34,206 bases of DNA from Candidatus Limnocylindria bacterium (GTDB taxonomy: Bacteria; Chloroflexota; Limnocylindria; P2-11E). Below the pieces are notes generated by a model that was not told where the DNA came from, did no database searches, and saw only the letters and a list, made by a program, of their open reading frames with translations. The DNA is taken from contig DATDEH010000113.1 of NCBI GenBank assembly GCA_036523395.1, positions 1-34,206 of the forward strand. Direction: 5' to 3'. The position numbers and the translations under genes were made by a program. Positions 13,896-22,250 of this stretch are shown here, one piece after another; positions within the stretch are counted from its first letter, which is position 1; each line of letters begins with the position of its first letter.

Positions 13896-15794
13896 ATGAT
13901 CCAGAACGTCTGGCTCATTCCGGCATTCCCGCTCGCCGCGTTCCTCATCAACGGTCTGCTCGGTCGCAGGTGGCTGCACAAATGGACCGGCATCATCGCC
14001 TCGGTCGCGGTCGGGGCTTCGGCGCTCGTCGCCATCGGCGTGTTCCTCGAGGTCCTCGGCGGGCAGGAGCGAACGACCGTGGCGCTCTACGAATGGATCG
14101 GCGTTGCGGACTTCCGCATCAAGGTCGCTGCGCTCGTCGACCCGCTCTCCTCGGTGATGCTCCTCGTCGTCACGGTCGTGAGCTTCCTGATCTTCGTCTA
14201 CTCGAACGGGTATATGGAGCACGATCACGGGTTCGCGCGCTTCTTCACGTGGCTGTCGCTCTTCGTGTTCGCGATGCTCATCCTCGTCATGGCCGACAAC
14301 TACCTCCTGATGTTCGTCGGGTGGGAGGGCGTCGGCCTGTGCAGCTATCTGCTCATCGGGTTCTGGTTCGAGCGTCCTGAGCCGTACGTCGCGGCGAAGA
14401 AGGCGTTCGTCATGAACCGCATCGGCGACTGGGGCTACACGATCGGGATGATCACGACCTTCCTCGTCTTCGGGTCGATGCGATTCGTCGACGTCTTCGA
14501 GCATGTCGACATCGCGACGCAGGCGAACCTCACGCTCATCTGCCTTGCCCTCTTCTTCGGCGCGACGGGCAAGTCCGCGCAGCTGCCGCTGTACTCCTGG
14601 CTGCCGGACGCGATGGAAGGTCCGACCCCTGTGTCCGCCCTGATCCACGCGGCGACCATGGTCACGGCCGGCGTCTATCTGGTCGCCCGCTCCCTGCCAC
14701 TGTTCGAGGCGGCCGGACCGTCGCTCGCGGTCGTCGGGACCGTCGGCGCGGTGACCGCGATCTTCGCAGCGACGATCGCGCTGGTGCAGTTCGACATCAA
14801 GCGCGTGATGGCGTACTCGACGGTGAGCCAGCTCGGCTACATGTTCCTAGCCCTCGGCGTCGGTGCGCCGGTCGCGGCGATCTTCCACCTCGCCACGCAC
14901 GCGTTCTTCAAGGCCCTGCTGTTCCTTGGATCCGGCTCGGTGATCCACGGACTCGGAGGCGAGCAGGACATGCGGAAGATGGGTGGGTTGCGGCGCAAGA
15001 TGCCGGTGACGTTCTGGACGATGCTCTTCGCCGGCGGTGCGCTCGCCGCGCTGCCACCGCTCGCCGGGTTCTGGTCGAAGGACGCGATCCTCGCGTCGGC
15101 GTTCGTGAACGGACAGGTCGTCCTGTGGGCCGTCGGGATCGTGACCGCCGTGCTCACCGCGTTCTACGTGACGCGCGCGATGTGGATGACGTTCTACGGC
15201 GAGCCCCGCGACCACCACCTCTACGACCACGCTCACGAGTCGCCGGCAGTCATGACGCTGCCGCTCATCGCGCTCGCCGTCGGCACGGTCGTGCTCGGCA
15301 TCCTCGTGGGCTTCCCGCCGGAACAGGGCTTCATCGACCGGTTCCTGGGGCCCGTCTTCGAAGCCGCGGGCGGCGGTCACGTGCCGGAGGCCGCGACGCT
15401 CGTCACGCTCGCCGCGGTGTCCGTCGCCGCGGGCCTTCTCGGCATCCTCGCCGGCTTCTCGATGTACGTGCGGCACCGGCCCGACCCCGCTGCCGTCTCG
15501 CGCGCCGCCGGGCCGTTCTACCGGCTGCTCGTGAACAAGTACTTCATCGATGAGCTCTACGACCGGCGGATCGTCGAGGCGTTCCGCGCCGCGTTCGGAG
15601 CGATGTGGGCCTTTGACATCCACGTCGTGGACGGTCTCGCGAACCGGGTCGGCTGGGTCGCGGCCCTTGGCGGCGGTGCGCTGCGTCGCGCGCAGACCGG
15701 CGTCGTCGGCAACTACGCGCTCACGATCGTCGCCGGTCTGCTCGTGATCCTCGTGGCGTACGGCGGCTACGCGGTGGGGATCTTCACGCGATGA
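13896..15794 (+). CDS. nuoL: NADH-quinone oxidoreductase subunit L
   Basis: Largest antiporter-like proton-pumping subunit of complex I, at the far end of the membrane arm. 632 residues. Key residues are present: the helix-5 glutamate in GWEGVGLCSYLLIGFWF, the helix-7 lysine in GATGKSAQLPLYSWLPDAME followed by GPTPVSALIHAATMV, and the helix-8 and discontinuous-helix region QFDIKRVMAYSTVSQLGYM and HAFFKALLFLGSGSVIHGL. The C-terminal part contains the long lateral helix region and a last anchor helix (YALTIVAGLLVILVAYGGYA). ATG 13896 follows the nuoK stop without a gap; nuoM overlaps the end by four bases. Confidence 0.97.
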   Translation: MIQNVWLIPAFPLAAFLINGLLGRRWLHKWTGIIASVAVGASALVAIGVFLEVLGGQERTTVALYEWIGVADFRIKVAALVDPLSSVMLLVVTVVSFLIFVYSNGYMEHDHGFARFFTWLSLFVFAMLILVMADNYLLMFVGWEGVGLCSYLLIGFWFERPEPYVAAKKAFVMNRIGDWGYTIGMITTFLVFGSMRFVDVFEHVDIATQANLTLICLALFFGATGKSAQLPLYSWLPDAMEGPTPVSALIHAATMVTAGVYLVARSLPLFEAAGPSLAVVGTVGAVTAIFAATIALVQFDIKRVMAYSTVSQLGYMFLALGVGAPVAAIFHLATHAFFKALLFLGSGSVIHGLGGEQDMRKMGGLRRKMPVTFWTMLFAGGALAALPPLAGFWSKDAILASAFVNGQVVLWAVGIVTAVLTAFYVTRAMWMTFYGEPRDHHLYDHAHESPAVMTLPLIALAVGTVVLGILVGFPPEQGFIDRFLGPVFEAAGGGHVPEAATLVTLAAVSVAAGLLGILAGFSMYVRHRPDPAAVSRAAGPFYRLLVNKYFIDELYDRRIVEAFRAAFGAMWAFDIHVVDGLANRVGWVAALGGGALRRAQTGVVGNYALTIVAGLLVILVAYGGYAVGIFTR

Positions 15795-17317
15795 CGATCG
15801 ACCACATCCTCACCCTGCTCCTCACCGTGCCGGGCGTCGGACTCATTCCGCTCTACGTCTTCCGGAACGATCCGCGTTCGGTGAAGCAGGTCGCGGTCGT
15901 CACGACGCTGGTCGAGCTGGCGCTCTCGCTCGTGATGCTCGCGCAGTTCCGCGCGGGCGAGGCGGGCTTTCAGCTCGTCGAACAGGCGGACTGGCTTCCG
16001 AGCCTCGGCATCCGCTACCTCGTCGGCGTCGACGGGATCTCCGTCCTGCTCGTGCCGATGACGACGCTGCTGACCTTCATCTCGGTGCTCTACTCGTCGG
16101 GCGGGGCGATCAAGGACCGAATCGCGTCGTTCATGGCTGCGTTCCTCGTGCTCGAGATCGGCATGGTCGGCGTGTTCGTGTCGCTCGACCTCTTCCTGTT
16201 CTACGTGATGTTCGAGCTGATGCTCGTGCCGATGTACCTGATCATCGGCATCTGGGGCGGCCCGCGTCGAATCTACTCGACGCTGAAGTTCGTGATCTTC
16301 ACGCTCGCAGGCTCGCTCCTCATGCTCGTGGCCATCGTTGCCGTGTGGCTCGCGACCGGCGACGAGGGCTCGCGGACGCTCTCGCTGCCGGAGCTGCTCG
16401 CGTCACGCGGACGCTTCTCCGCCGAGTTCCAGTTCTGGGTGTTCCTCGCCTTCGGTCTGGCGTTCGCGATCAAGCTGCCGATGGTCCCGTTCCACACCTG
16501 GCTGCCCGACGCCCATGTCGAGGCGCCGACCGCTGGCTCGATCATCCTCGCCGGCGTCCTGCTGAAAGCGGGCGGCTACGGTTTCTTGCGCTTCGCGCTT
16601 CCGCTCTTCCCGGTCGGGACACAGCTGTGGCTGCCGGTGATCATCGTGCTCTCGGTCATCGCGATCCTCTACGGCGCCGCCGTGTCGACGGTGCAGAAGG
16701 ATCTGAAGAAGCTCGTCGCGTATTCATCGGTGGCGCACATGGGCTTCGTGACGCTGGGCATCTTCGTTCTCAATGCACAGGGCGGTGTCGGCGCGGTGTT
16801 GCAGATGCTCAACCACGGGTTCGTCACCGGCGCCCTTTTCCTCTTCGTCGGCATCCAGTACGAGCGCACCCATCGCCGTCTCATTGCCGATCTCGGCGGT
16901 CTTGCGAACCGGTGGCCGCTGTACACGACGTTCTTTGGCGTCTTCGTGCTCGCGTCGCTCGGCCTCCCAGGGCTGAACGGCTTCGTCGGGGAGTTCCTCG
17001 TGCTGCTCGGAACGTTCAAGTTCAGCGGTGTGCCGCTCGGCGGCCTCTTCTGGGGCCCGGTCGCGGCTCTCGGCGTGATCCTCGCCGCGGTGTACCTCCT
17101 GTGGATGTTCCAGCGCGTGATGTACGGACCAGTGCGTGAAGCCTTCCGCGGGCTCCCCGACCTGTCGCCGATCGAAGTGATCTGCGCCGTGCCGCTCCTC
17201 GTGCTCACCGTCCTGCTCGGCGTCTTTCCGCAGCCGGCGATCGCGATCATCGAGCCGTCGCTCCAGCAGGTGCTCCGGCTCGCGACCGATCCCGGCTTCC
17301 AGGTCGCGTTCAAGTGA
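15791..17317 (+). CDS. nuoM: NADH-quinone oxidoreductase subunit M
   Basis: Second antiporter-like proton-pumping subunit. The 508-residue protein has the helix-5 glutamate in VMFELMLVPMYLIIGIWGG, the helix-7 lysine in AIKLPMVPFHTWLPDAHVEA, LKKLVAYSSVAHMGFV in helix 8, and the helix-12 glutamate in GLNGFVGEFLVLLG. Starts with ATGA overlapping the nuoL stop and ends overlapping nuoN (GTGA), so translation of L, M and N is coupled. Confidence 0.97.
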   Translation: MTIDHILTLLLTVPGVGLIPLYVFRNDPRSVKQVAVVTTLVELALSLVMLAQFRAGEAGFQLVEQADWLPSLGIRYLVGVDGISVLLVPMTTLLTFISVLYSSGGAIKDRIASFMAAFLVLEIGMVGVFVSLDLFLFYVMFELMLVPMYLIIGIWGGPRRIYSTLKFVIFTLAGSLLMLVAIVAVWLATGDEGSRTLSLPELLASRGRFSAEFQFWVFLAFGLAFAIKLPMVPFHTWLPDAHVEAPTAGSIILAGVLLKAGGYGFLRFALPLFPVGTQLWLPVIIVLSVIAILYGAAVSTVQKDLKKLVAYSSVAHMGFVTLGIFVLNAQGGVGAVLQMLNHGFVTGALFLFVGIQYERTHRRLIADLGGLANRWPLYTTFFGVFVLASLGLPGLNGFVGEFLVLLGTFKFSGVPLGGLFWGPVAALGVILAAVYLLWMFQRVMYGPVREAFRGLPDLSPIEVICAVPLLVLTVLLGVFPQPAIAIIEPSLQQVLRLATDPGFQVAFK

Positions 17318-18768
17318 GCACATTCGTCGACACGCTGGTGCCGATCCTTCCCGAGGTGATCGTCACGATCACGGCCTCGGTGGTCCTGATCGCGGACGGT
17401 CTTCTCCCGAAAGGACAGTCCCGACTGGTGCTGCCCGCCATGACGGTCGTCGGTCTCGCGCTCGCCTTCCTGGGCGGACCGCTCGCGCCGCCGTCGGGCC
17501 AGTACTTCGGCGGGTACGTGCAGATCGACACGTTCACGACGTTCTTCCGCGCGGTGTTCATCCTCCTCGCCGCGTTCGCGACCCTCGTCGCTCCGTCGTA
17601 CCTCGAGCGGCGCGGCATCTCGCCGGGCGAGTACTACGCGACGATCTGCTTCTCGACCGTCGGCGCGATGACGATCGCGCTCTCGACCGATCTCATCACG
17701 CTCTTCGTGGGGCTCGAGCTCATGACCATCCCGATCTACGTGCTCGCCGGCATGCAGCGCCGCGACCGGTTCGCGAACGAGGCCGCCCTCAAGTACTTCC
17801 TGCTCGGCGCGTTCAGCTCGGCGCTGCTCGTCTATGGCTTCGCGTGGTTGTACGGCGTGACGGGCTCGACGCGCTACATCGACGTCGCGACGGAGCTGCA
17901 GCGCATCGGCCTCGCAAATGGACCCACCATCGTCGCCCTCGCCCTCGTCACGGCCGGCCTCGGGTTCAAGGCCGCGGTCGTGCCGTTCCACCAGTGGACC
18001 CCTGACGCGTACGACGGCGCGCCGACCCCGGCGACCGCGTTCATGTCGGTGGCGCCGAAGGCCGCGGCGTTCGCCGCGATCCTCCGCGTGCTGTTCATCG
18101 CGCTGGCACCACTCTCGGTCGACTGGAGCTCGGTCTTCGCGATCCTGGCCGCGGTCACCATGACCGGCGGGAACATCGTCGCGCTCGTGCAGATGAATAC
18201 GAAGCGCATGCTCGCGTACTCGAGCATCGCGCACACCGGGTACATCCTCGCCGCGGTCGCGGCCTCGGCGGCGGGACCATCGGCCACCGCGGCCGTTCTC
18301 TTCTACGTGTTCGCGTACGGCGTCATGAATCTCGGCGCGTTCGCGTGCCTGCTCTACTTCGACGTCGAGGGCTCGCGCGGGGCGACGCTCGAGGAGCTCA
18401 ACGGCTTCGCGCGCCGCCAGCCGCTCGGCGCTTTCGCCTTCGCGATATTCCTCTTCTCGCTCACCGGGATCCCACCCACGGTCGGCTTCGTCGCGAAGTT
18501 CCTCGTCATCCAGCCGGTGCTCGACGCCGGCTATGCGTGGCTCGCGGTCTTCATCGCGCTCAACGCCGTGCTCGCGGCCTTCTACTACCTGCGTGTCGTC
18601 GTCCACATGTACATGTACGACCCGGACACGGGCGCGCCCATGGTGGTGAACACGCGGCTGCTCTCCGCGGCGCTCGGGATCTCGGCGCTCGCCACGATCG
18701 TCCTGGGCGTGCTGCCGAACTCCTTATATGCGTGGGCGCTGCAGGCGGCGAACCCGCTGCTGCGATAG
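17314..18768 (+). CDS. nuoN: NADH-quinone oxidoreductase subunit N
   Basis: Third antiporter-like subunit, next to NuoK in the complex. In the 484 residues the helix-5 glutamate is in GLELMTIPIYVLAGM, the helix-7 lysine in GLGFKAAVVPFHQWTPDAYD, NTKRMLAYSSIAHTGY is helix 8, and the terminal channel lysine, which replaces the NuoM glutamate, is in PTVGFVAKFLVI. GTG 17314 overlaps the nuoM stop. It is the last gene of the operon and is convergent with a small membrane protein gene whose stop lies 10 bases away. Confidence 0.97.
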   Translation: MSTFVDTLVPILPEVIVTITASVVLIADGLLPKGQSRLVLPAMTVVGLALAFLGGPLAPPSGQYFGGYVQIDTFTTFFRAVFILLAAFATLVAPSYLERRGISPGEYYATICFSTVGAMTIALSTDLITLFVGLELMTIPIYVLAGMQRRDRFANEAALKYFLLGAFSSALLVYGFAWLYGVTGSTRYIDVATELQRIGLANGPTIVALALVTAGLGFKAAVVPFHQWTPDAYDGAPTPATAFMSVAPKAAAFAAILRVLFIALAPLSVDWSSVFAILAAVTMTGGNIVALVQMNTKRMLAYSSIAHTGYILAAVAASAAGPSATAAVLFYVFAYGVMNLGAFACLLYFDVEGSRGATLEELNGFARRQPLGAFAFAIFLFSLTGIPPTVGFVAKFLVIQPVLDAGYAWLAVFIALNAVLAAFYYLRVVVHMYMYDPDTGAPMVVNTRLLSAALGISALATIVLGVLPNSLYAWALQAANPLLR

Positions 18769-18777
18769 CTCCACGCG

Positions 18778-19164
18778 CTAGCGGGTAGGGCCCGCCGAGG
18801 GCAGCAGCCGTTCGCCGAGGAGGCCGCCCGCGCCGCCGAGCACGACGGCCGCGGCGAGCGGGGCGATCAGCTCCGGGAACGCGAGCACCACGAGCTCGCC
18901 GAAGGAAGATACGGGCGGCGTGTTCGGCCGGAAGTATTGATGCAGCTGCGTCGCGATGATGCTGCCGATGAAGAGCGAGAAGAGCAGCGCGACCGGCGAG
19001 GCGATCGCGCCGAGGCGGCCCGCCATGACGCCTGCGCAGAAGAGGATCGCCGCAGGCACCGCGAGCAGGATCACCGGCGGCACGGGTAGTGGCTCGGTGA
19101 GGGCCCACCAGAACGCGAGACCGATGGATGTCGCGGTCACCGCCGCGACGAGACGCGTGCGCAT
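18778..19164 (-). CDS. Hypothetical membrane protein, four helices
   Basis: A 128-residue protein with four predicted helices (RLVAAVTATSIGLAFWWAL, VPPVILLAVPAAILFCAGVM, SPVALLFSLFIGSIIATQL, and one near the C-terminus, LIAPLAAAVVLGGAGGLLG). No family recognised. ATG 19164 shares its A with the stop codon of the preceding gene (TGATG), so translation is coupled to it and to the M24 peptidase upstream. The glycine/alanine-rich helices suggest packing in a membrane complex, but no function can be assigned. Confidence 0.75.
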   Translation of the reverse strand: MRTRLVAAVTATSIGLAFWWALTEPLPVPPVILLAVPAAILFCAGVMAGRLGAIASPVALLFSLFIGSIIATQLHQYFRPNTPPVSSFGELVVLAFPELIAPLAAAVVLGGAGGLLGERLLPSAGPTR

Positions 19165-19511
19165 CAGAGGCGCGCCATCGCGCGCCGTCGCAGCCAGCCG
19201 CCCGCAGCGCCCGCGAATGCGCCGCCCACCGCGTACGGGAGAAGCGCGGTGAGGAGGCGCGCTTCCCACCCCAGGAGATCGACGCCGCTCGCGCCGACTC
19301 CGGCGCCCTGGACGAACAGCGAGTACACGCCGTAGATCAGCGCACCGACGACGACCGAGAGGAACCCGGCGAGCGCCGACCTACGCATCGCGAACCAACC
19401 GGCCCCGAACGCCGAGAAGAGCAGGTACGCGACGGCGCCGATCGCCGCGATGCCGAACCAGTTCGGCACGGCGAGGAAGGCGGCGAGGTCAGCGATCCCC
19501 GCCGCGATCAC
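19164..19511 (-). CDS. Hypothetical membrane protein, three to four helices
   Basis: A 115-residue membrane protein starting at GTG 19511, 22 bases after the stop of the M24 peptidase gene. Helices: AGIADLAAFLAVP at the N-terminus (weak), WFGIAAIGAVAYLLFSAFGA, LAGFLSVVVGALIYGVYSLF, and LLPYAVGGAFAGAAGGWL, followed by a basic tail RRRAMARL that favours a cytoplasmic C-terminus. It overlaps the next membrane gene (TGATG). I do not recognise a family. The pairing with the similar-sized protein downstream suggests a two-subunit membrane unit. Confidence 0.72.
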   Translation of the reverse strand: MIAAGIADLAAFLAVPNWFGIAAIGAVAYLLFSAFGAGWFAMRRSALAGFLSVVVGALIYGVYSLFVQGAGVGASGVDLLGWEARLLTALLPYAVGGAFAGAAGGWLRRRAMARL

Positions 19512-19533
19512 GGCGAGTACGAGACGCAGCGGG

Positions 19534-20640
19534 CTAGCGGACGATCGCGAGCGCGTGGTCCGCTCGGTTCAGCGGTTCGGCGCGGCCGTCGTCGCCAAGG
19601 ATCGCGATGTCTTCGATGCGGACGCCGAACCGTCCAGGGATGTAGATGCCCGGCTCGATCGAGAACGCCATCCCCGGCTCGAGGCGCTCCTCGTTGCCGC
19701 GCACGAGATAGGGATGCTCGTGCCCATCGAGCCCGATACCGTGGCCGGTCCGGTGGATGAAGCGCTCGCCGTATCCGGCGTCGTCGATCACGCGGCGCGA
19801 CGCGGCATCGACCGATGCCGCCGTGGCACCGGTGCGCGCGGCCGCGTAGCCCGCCTCCTGCGATCGCAGCACGATCTCGTGCACGCGTCGCACCTCGTCG
19901 TCGACGTCCGCGCCGACGTGGACCGTGCGCGTGATGTCCGAGCAGTACCACTCGCGCGTCCCGCCGAAGTCGAGCACGACGGCGTCGCCGCGGGCGATGC
20001 GCCGATCCCCCGCGGCGTGATGCGGCGACGCGCCGTTCGGTCCCGAGCCGACGATCGTGAAGGTGGCCTCGTCGTGTCCCTCATCGCGCAGCATTTCCGC
20101 GAGTTCCGCGCCGATCTCGCGCTCGGTCCGGCCGGCGAACTCGCGCTGGAGAAGCCGCAGGAACGCGCGATCCGCAGCGGCAGAGACCGCGCGCAGTGCT
20201 TCGCGCTCGTACGCGTCCTTCCGTATGCGCAGTCCACGCGTGACGACGGATGCGAGCTGGAACCCGCGGCCGCGGAGCGTGGCCTGCAGGCGAAGCACGA
20301 ACAACGACCACATCTGGTCCGCGACGGCGACGTCGCCCTTCGCGCTCACGAGGCTCGCGACGAGTGCGTAGGGGTCATCCGTCTCGCCCCAGGTGCGCTG
20401 CGCGAGGTCAGGTGCCGCGGCCTTGGCGCGGGGTGATTCGAGCTCCGGCACGACGAGCGTGGCGGCACCGTCCGCGCTCACGACCAGACAGGTGAGGCGC
20501 TCACTGGCAAAGATGCGATAGCCCGCGAGGTATGCGAGGTCCGAGCTCGGAGACAGCAGCAGCGCGGCGAGGCCGCGAGAGCGCAGCGCTGCGCTCGCTT
20601 GCTCACGGCGCGACTGGTACGTCAGGCGTTCGGCGGGCAT
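19534..20640 (-). CDS. M24-family Xaa-Pro aminopeptidase
   Basis: Cytoplasmic metallopeptidase that removes the N-terminal residue before proline. The N-terminal creatinase-like domain (about 1-135) contains SPSSDLAYLAGY; the pita-bread catalytic domain (about 140-365) has all five metal ligands: D224 in VVLDFGG, D235 in CSDITRTV, H300 in TGHGIGLDGHE, E329 in SIEPGIY and E343 in RIEDI. At 368 residues it is typical of PepQ/YpdF-type enzymes; exact dipeptidase versus aminopeptidase activity cannot be told. ATG 20640 is divergent from the sortase-like gene with 16 bases between start codons. Confidence 0.93.
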   Translation of the reverse strand: MPAERLTYQSRREQASAALRSRGLAALLLSPSSDLAYLAGYRIFASERLTCLVVSADGAATLVVPELESPRAKAAAPDLAQRTWGETDDPYALVASLVSAKGDVAVADQMWSLFVLRLQATLRGRGFQLASVVTRGLRIRKDAYEREALRAVSAAADRAFLRLLQREFAGRTEREIGAELAEMLRDEGHDEATFTIVGSGPNGASPHHAAGDRRIARGDAVVLDFGGTREWYCSDITRTVHVGADVDDEVRRVHEIVLRSQEAGYAAARTGATAASVDAASRRVIDDAGYGERFIHRTGHGIGLDGHEHPYLVRGNEERLEPGMAFSIEPGIYIPGRFGVRIEDIAILGDDGRAEPLNRADHALAIVR

Positions 20641-20656
20641 CTAGTGTGCTCGGAGT

Positions 20657-21256
20657 ATGCCCGTGAACCGCTGGGCACCCGCTGCGAGTGTCCTCGCCCT
20701 CTGCGTCGGCCTGATCCTGCTCATCGGACTGAGACCGACCGCGCCCGCCCCCGTGCTGCCGCCGGCGGTCGCCGCGGTCACGACATCGCCCTCGCCAAGC
20801 CAGACCAGCGGTCCCGTCGCGAGCGTTTCCATAGCCACTCCAACGCCGGCGATCCCCGCCGGCTATCGGATCAGGATCGCGCGCCTCGCGATCGATCTAC
20901 CGATCGTGGAGGGCGATCTCCAGCGCGATGCGGTCCGACAGGAAACTCCGGAGAACGTCGCGCTGCATCTGCCGGGCACTGCGATACCTGGCGACGGCAG
21001 CAATACCTATCTTTACGCGCATGCGCGTCGCGGCATGTTCCTGACGCTCTGGAGCGCACGCGAAGGCGATGAGGTCGTGATCGCGACGCCTTCGGGGCGC
21101 GAGCTTCGCTACGTCGTGAGTGAAGTGCATCCGCGGGTGGATCCGACGGACATCTCATGGGTCGCTCGCACCGCCGGGGAGCGGCTGACGCTGCAGACGT
21201 CGACCGGTCCGAATCCCGCCGACCCACGCTTCGTCGTCGTCGCATTACCCGTGTGA
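20657..21256 (+). CDS. Sortase-fold protein with Ser for catalytic Cys
   Basis: Membrane-anchored extracellular protein of 199 residues: N-terminal helix (about 8-25, SVLALCVGLILLIGL), a Pro/Ser/Thr-rich linker (27-68), then a sortase beta-barrel. Sortases are transpeptidases using a His-Cys-Arg triad. Here the His motif is present (YLYAHARRGMF, H122) and the Arg too (PADPRFVVVA, R191), but the TLxTC site reads T178-L-Q-T-S182. The only cysteine (C16) lies in the membrane helix. So either a serine-based enzyme, an inactive binding domain, or a sequence error. The ATG is only 16 bases from the divergent peptidase start; a -10-like TAGTGT lies nine bases upstream. No pilin or LPxTG substrate gene is seen nearby. 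Confidence 0.8.
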   Translation: MPVNRWAPAASVLALCVGLILLIGLRPTAPAPVLPPAVAAVTTSPSPSQTSGPVASVSIATPTPAIPAGYRIRIARLAIDLPIVEGDLQRDAVRQETPENVALHLPGTAIPGDGSNTYLYAHARRGMFLTLWSAREGDEVVIATPSGRELRYVVSEVHPRVDPTDISWVARTAGERLTLQTSTGPNPADPRFVVVALPV

Positions 21257-21384
21257 ATGACTGCGCATCGCGAGAAAGATGCCTAGGCAAGCAAGCGCTC
21301 GTCCCGCACGAGATGTCGCCCGCGTAACGATGTGTCAACAGCAGGGACACAGACTGGAATCGGTCCTGCATAGGCGCGCGAGCA

Positions 21385-22089
21385 GTGGGGCGGCGGGTGA
21401 GCATTCAGACCGCGCGACGTCCGCGCGTCGTGCCGGGTCGCGACGAGTGGATGTTCCGCTCGTTCCACGCAGCCCTGTCACTCTTCTCTCCGCAGCGCGC
21501 TTCGATCATCGCGCGCACCGGTGTGGCGGTGTTCAGCGTCTCGCTGCTGTTGCCGATGCTCGTCTCGGGGATGGTCTCGCGCCCGCAGTCTCCGGTCGTG
21601 GTCGCCGCGAAGACGGACTTGCTACAGCTGACGACCGAGTACGAGCTGCCGCGGCTACCAGAACCGGTAGCACGCGCGCGGGTCATCGCCGCGATGCCCG
21701 AGCCGATCCCAGCGCCGATCGCGCCTCAAGCTCCGCCGGGCGTCGCCGCGGTCCCGATCGAGATCACCGCCGTGCTCGCCTCCGCGAGTGGCAGCGTTGT
21801 TACGGTGTCGTGGTACGGACCCGGCTTCTTCGAGAACCGGCTGCCGTGCTGGCAGTGGTTGGCCGCGAACGGTCTGCCCATCCAGTTCCTGCCGGACACC
21901 TGGGGCGTCGCGCACAAGTCACTCCCGTGCGGAACGATGGTCACGCTGACGCACGGCACGAGTACGGTGACCGTACCCGTCGTCGATCGAGGGCCGTATA
22001 TCGCCGGGCGCGAGTTCGACCTGGCTCCACGCGTGAAGGCCGCGCTCGGTTGCACCGACCTGTGCACGGTAGTGATGCAGATCCGGTGA
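21385..22089 (+). CDS. RlpA-like double-psi beta-barrel envelope protein
   Basis: Exported protein of about 234 residues. One membrane or signal helix (GVAVFSVSLLLPMLVSGMV, about residues 47-65), a proline-rich linker (LPRLPEPVAR...PEPIPAPIAPQAPP), then a C-terminal RlpA/3D-type barrel: VTVSWYGPGFFENRLPCWQW, TWGVAHKSLPCGTMVTLTHG and VPVVDRGPYIAGREFDLAP. The aspartates of VVDRGPY and EFDLAP are those seen in lytic transglycosylase-type double-psi barrels that act on peptidoglycan. Three or four cysteines near the barrel may form disulfides. GTG 21385, GTG 21397 (with GGGGCGG upstream) or ATG 21450 could be the start. The 128 bases upstream hold no gene I can support. Confidence 0.85.
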   Translation: MGRRVSIQTARRPRVVPGRDEWMFRSFHAALSLFSPQRASIIARTGVAVFSVSLLLPMLVSGMVSRPQSPVVVAAKTDLLQLTTEYELPRLPEPVARARVIAAMPEPIPAPIAPQAPPGVAAVPIEITAVLASASGSVVTVSWYGPGFFENRLPCWQWLAANGLPIQFLPDTWGVAHKSLPCGTMVTLTHGTSTVTVPVVDRGPYIAGREFDLAPRVKAALGCTDLCTVVMQIR

Positions 22090-22143
22090 CCAACGTCCGC
22101 TTGCCGTCCGGGTCGGCTGGCATCTGCGTCGACGCTTGATGGG

Positions 22144-22168
22144 TCGCTCGTCGTTCGACCTTACGAGC
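22144..22168. repeat. Short inverted repeat before the KGG-repeat gene
   Basis: TCGCTCGT and ACGAGCGA form an eight-base stem with an eleven-base loop in the 161-base gap between the RlpA-like and KGG-repeat genes. It could end the upstream transcript. Nothing else is recognisable in this gap apart from the ribosome site GAAGGGAGA before ATG 22251. Confidence 0.35.
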
Positions 22169-22250
22169 GATGGCATGGGACTTGCAGCCTGCCTCGCTAC
22201 TCAGCGGGGAAGCCACAGGGCCCCCGGAAGGCATCGAAGGGAGACCACGG

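Noticed and set aside
13527-14648. 373-codon minus-strand open frame opposite nuoK/nuoL
   Set aside because: Asp/Glu/Arg-rich antisense shadow; no domain, no ribosome site.
16669-18606. 645-codon open frame on the minus strand opposite nuoM/nuoN
   Set aside because: Highly charged Arg/Glu/Asp-rich low-complexity translation typical of a frame antisense to GC-rich coding DNA; nuoM and nuoN on the other strand are certain.
21333-21338. TTGACA on the minus strand between the sortase-like and RlpA-like genes
   Set aside because: No convincing -10 at proper distance (CATCTC), and no minus-strand gene follows it.
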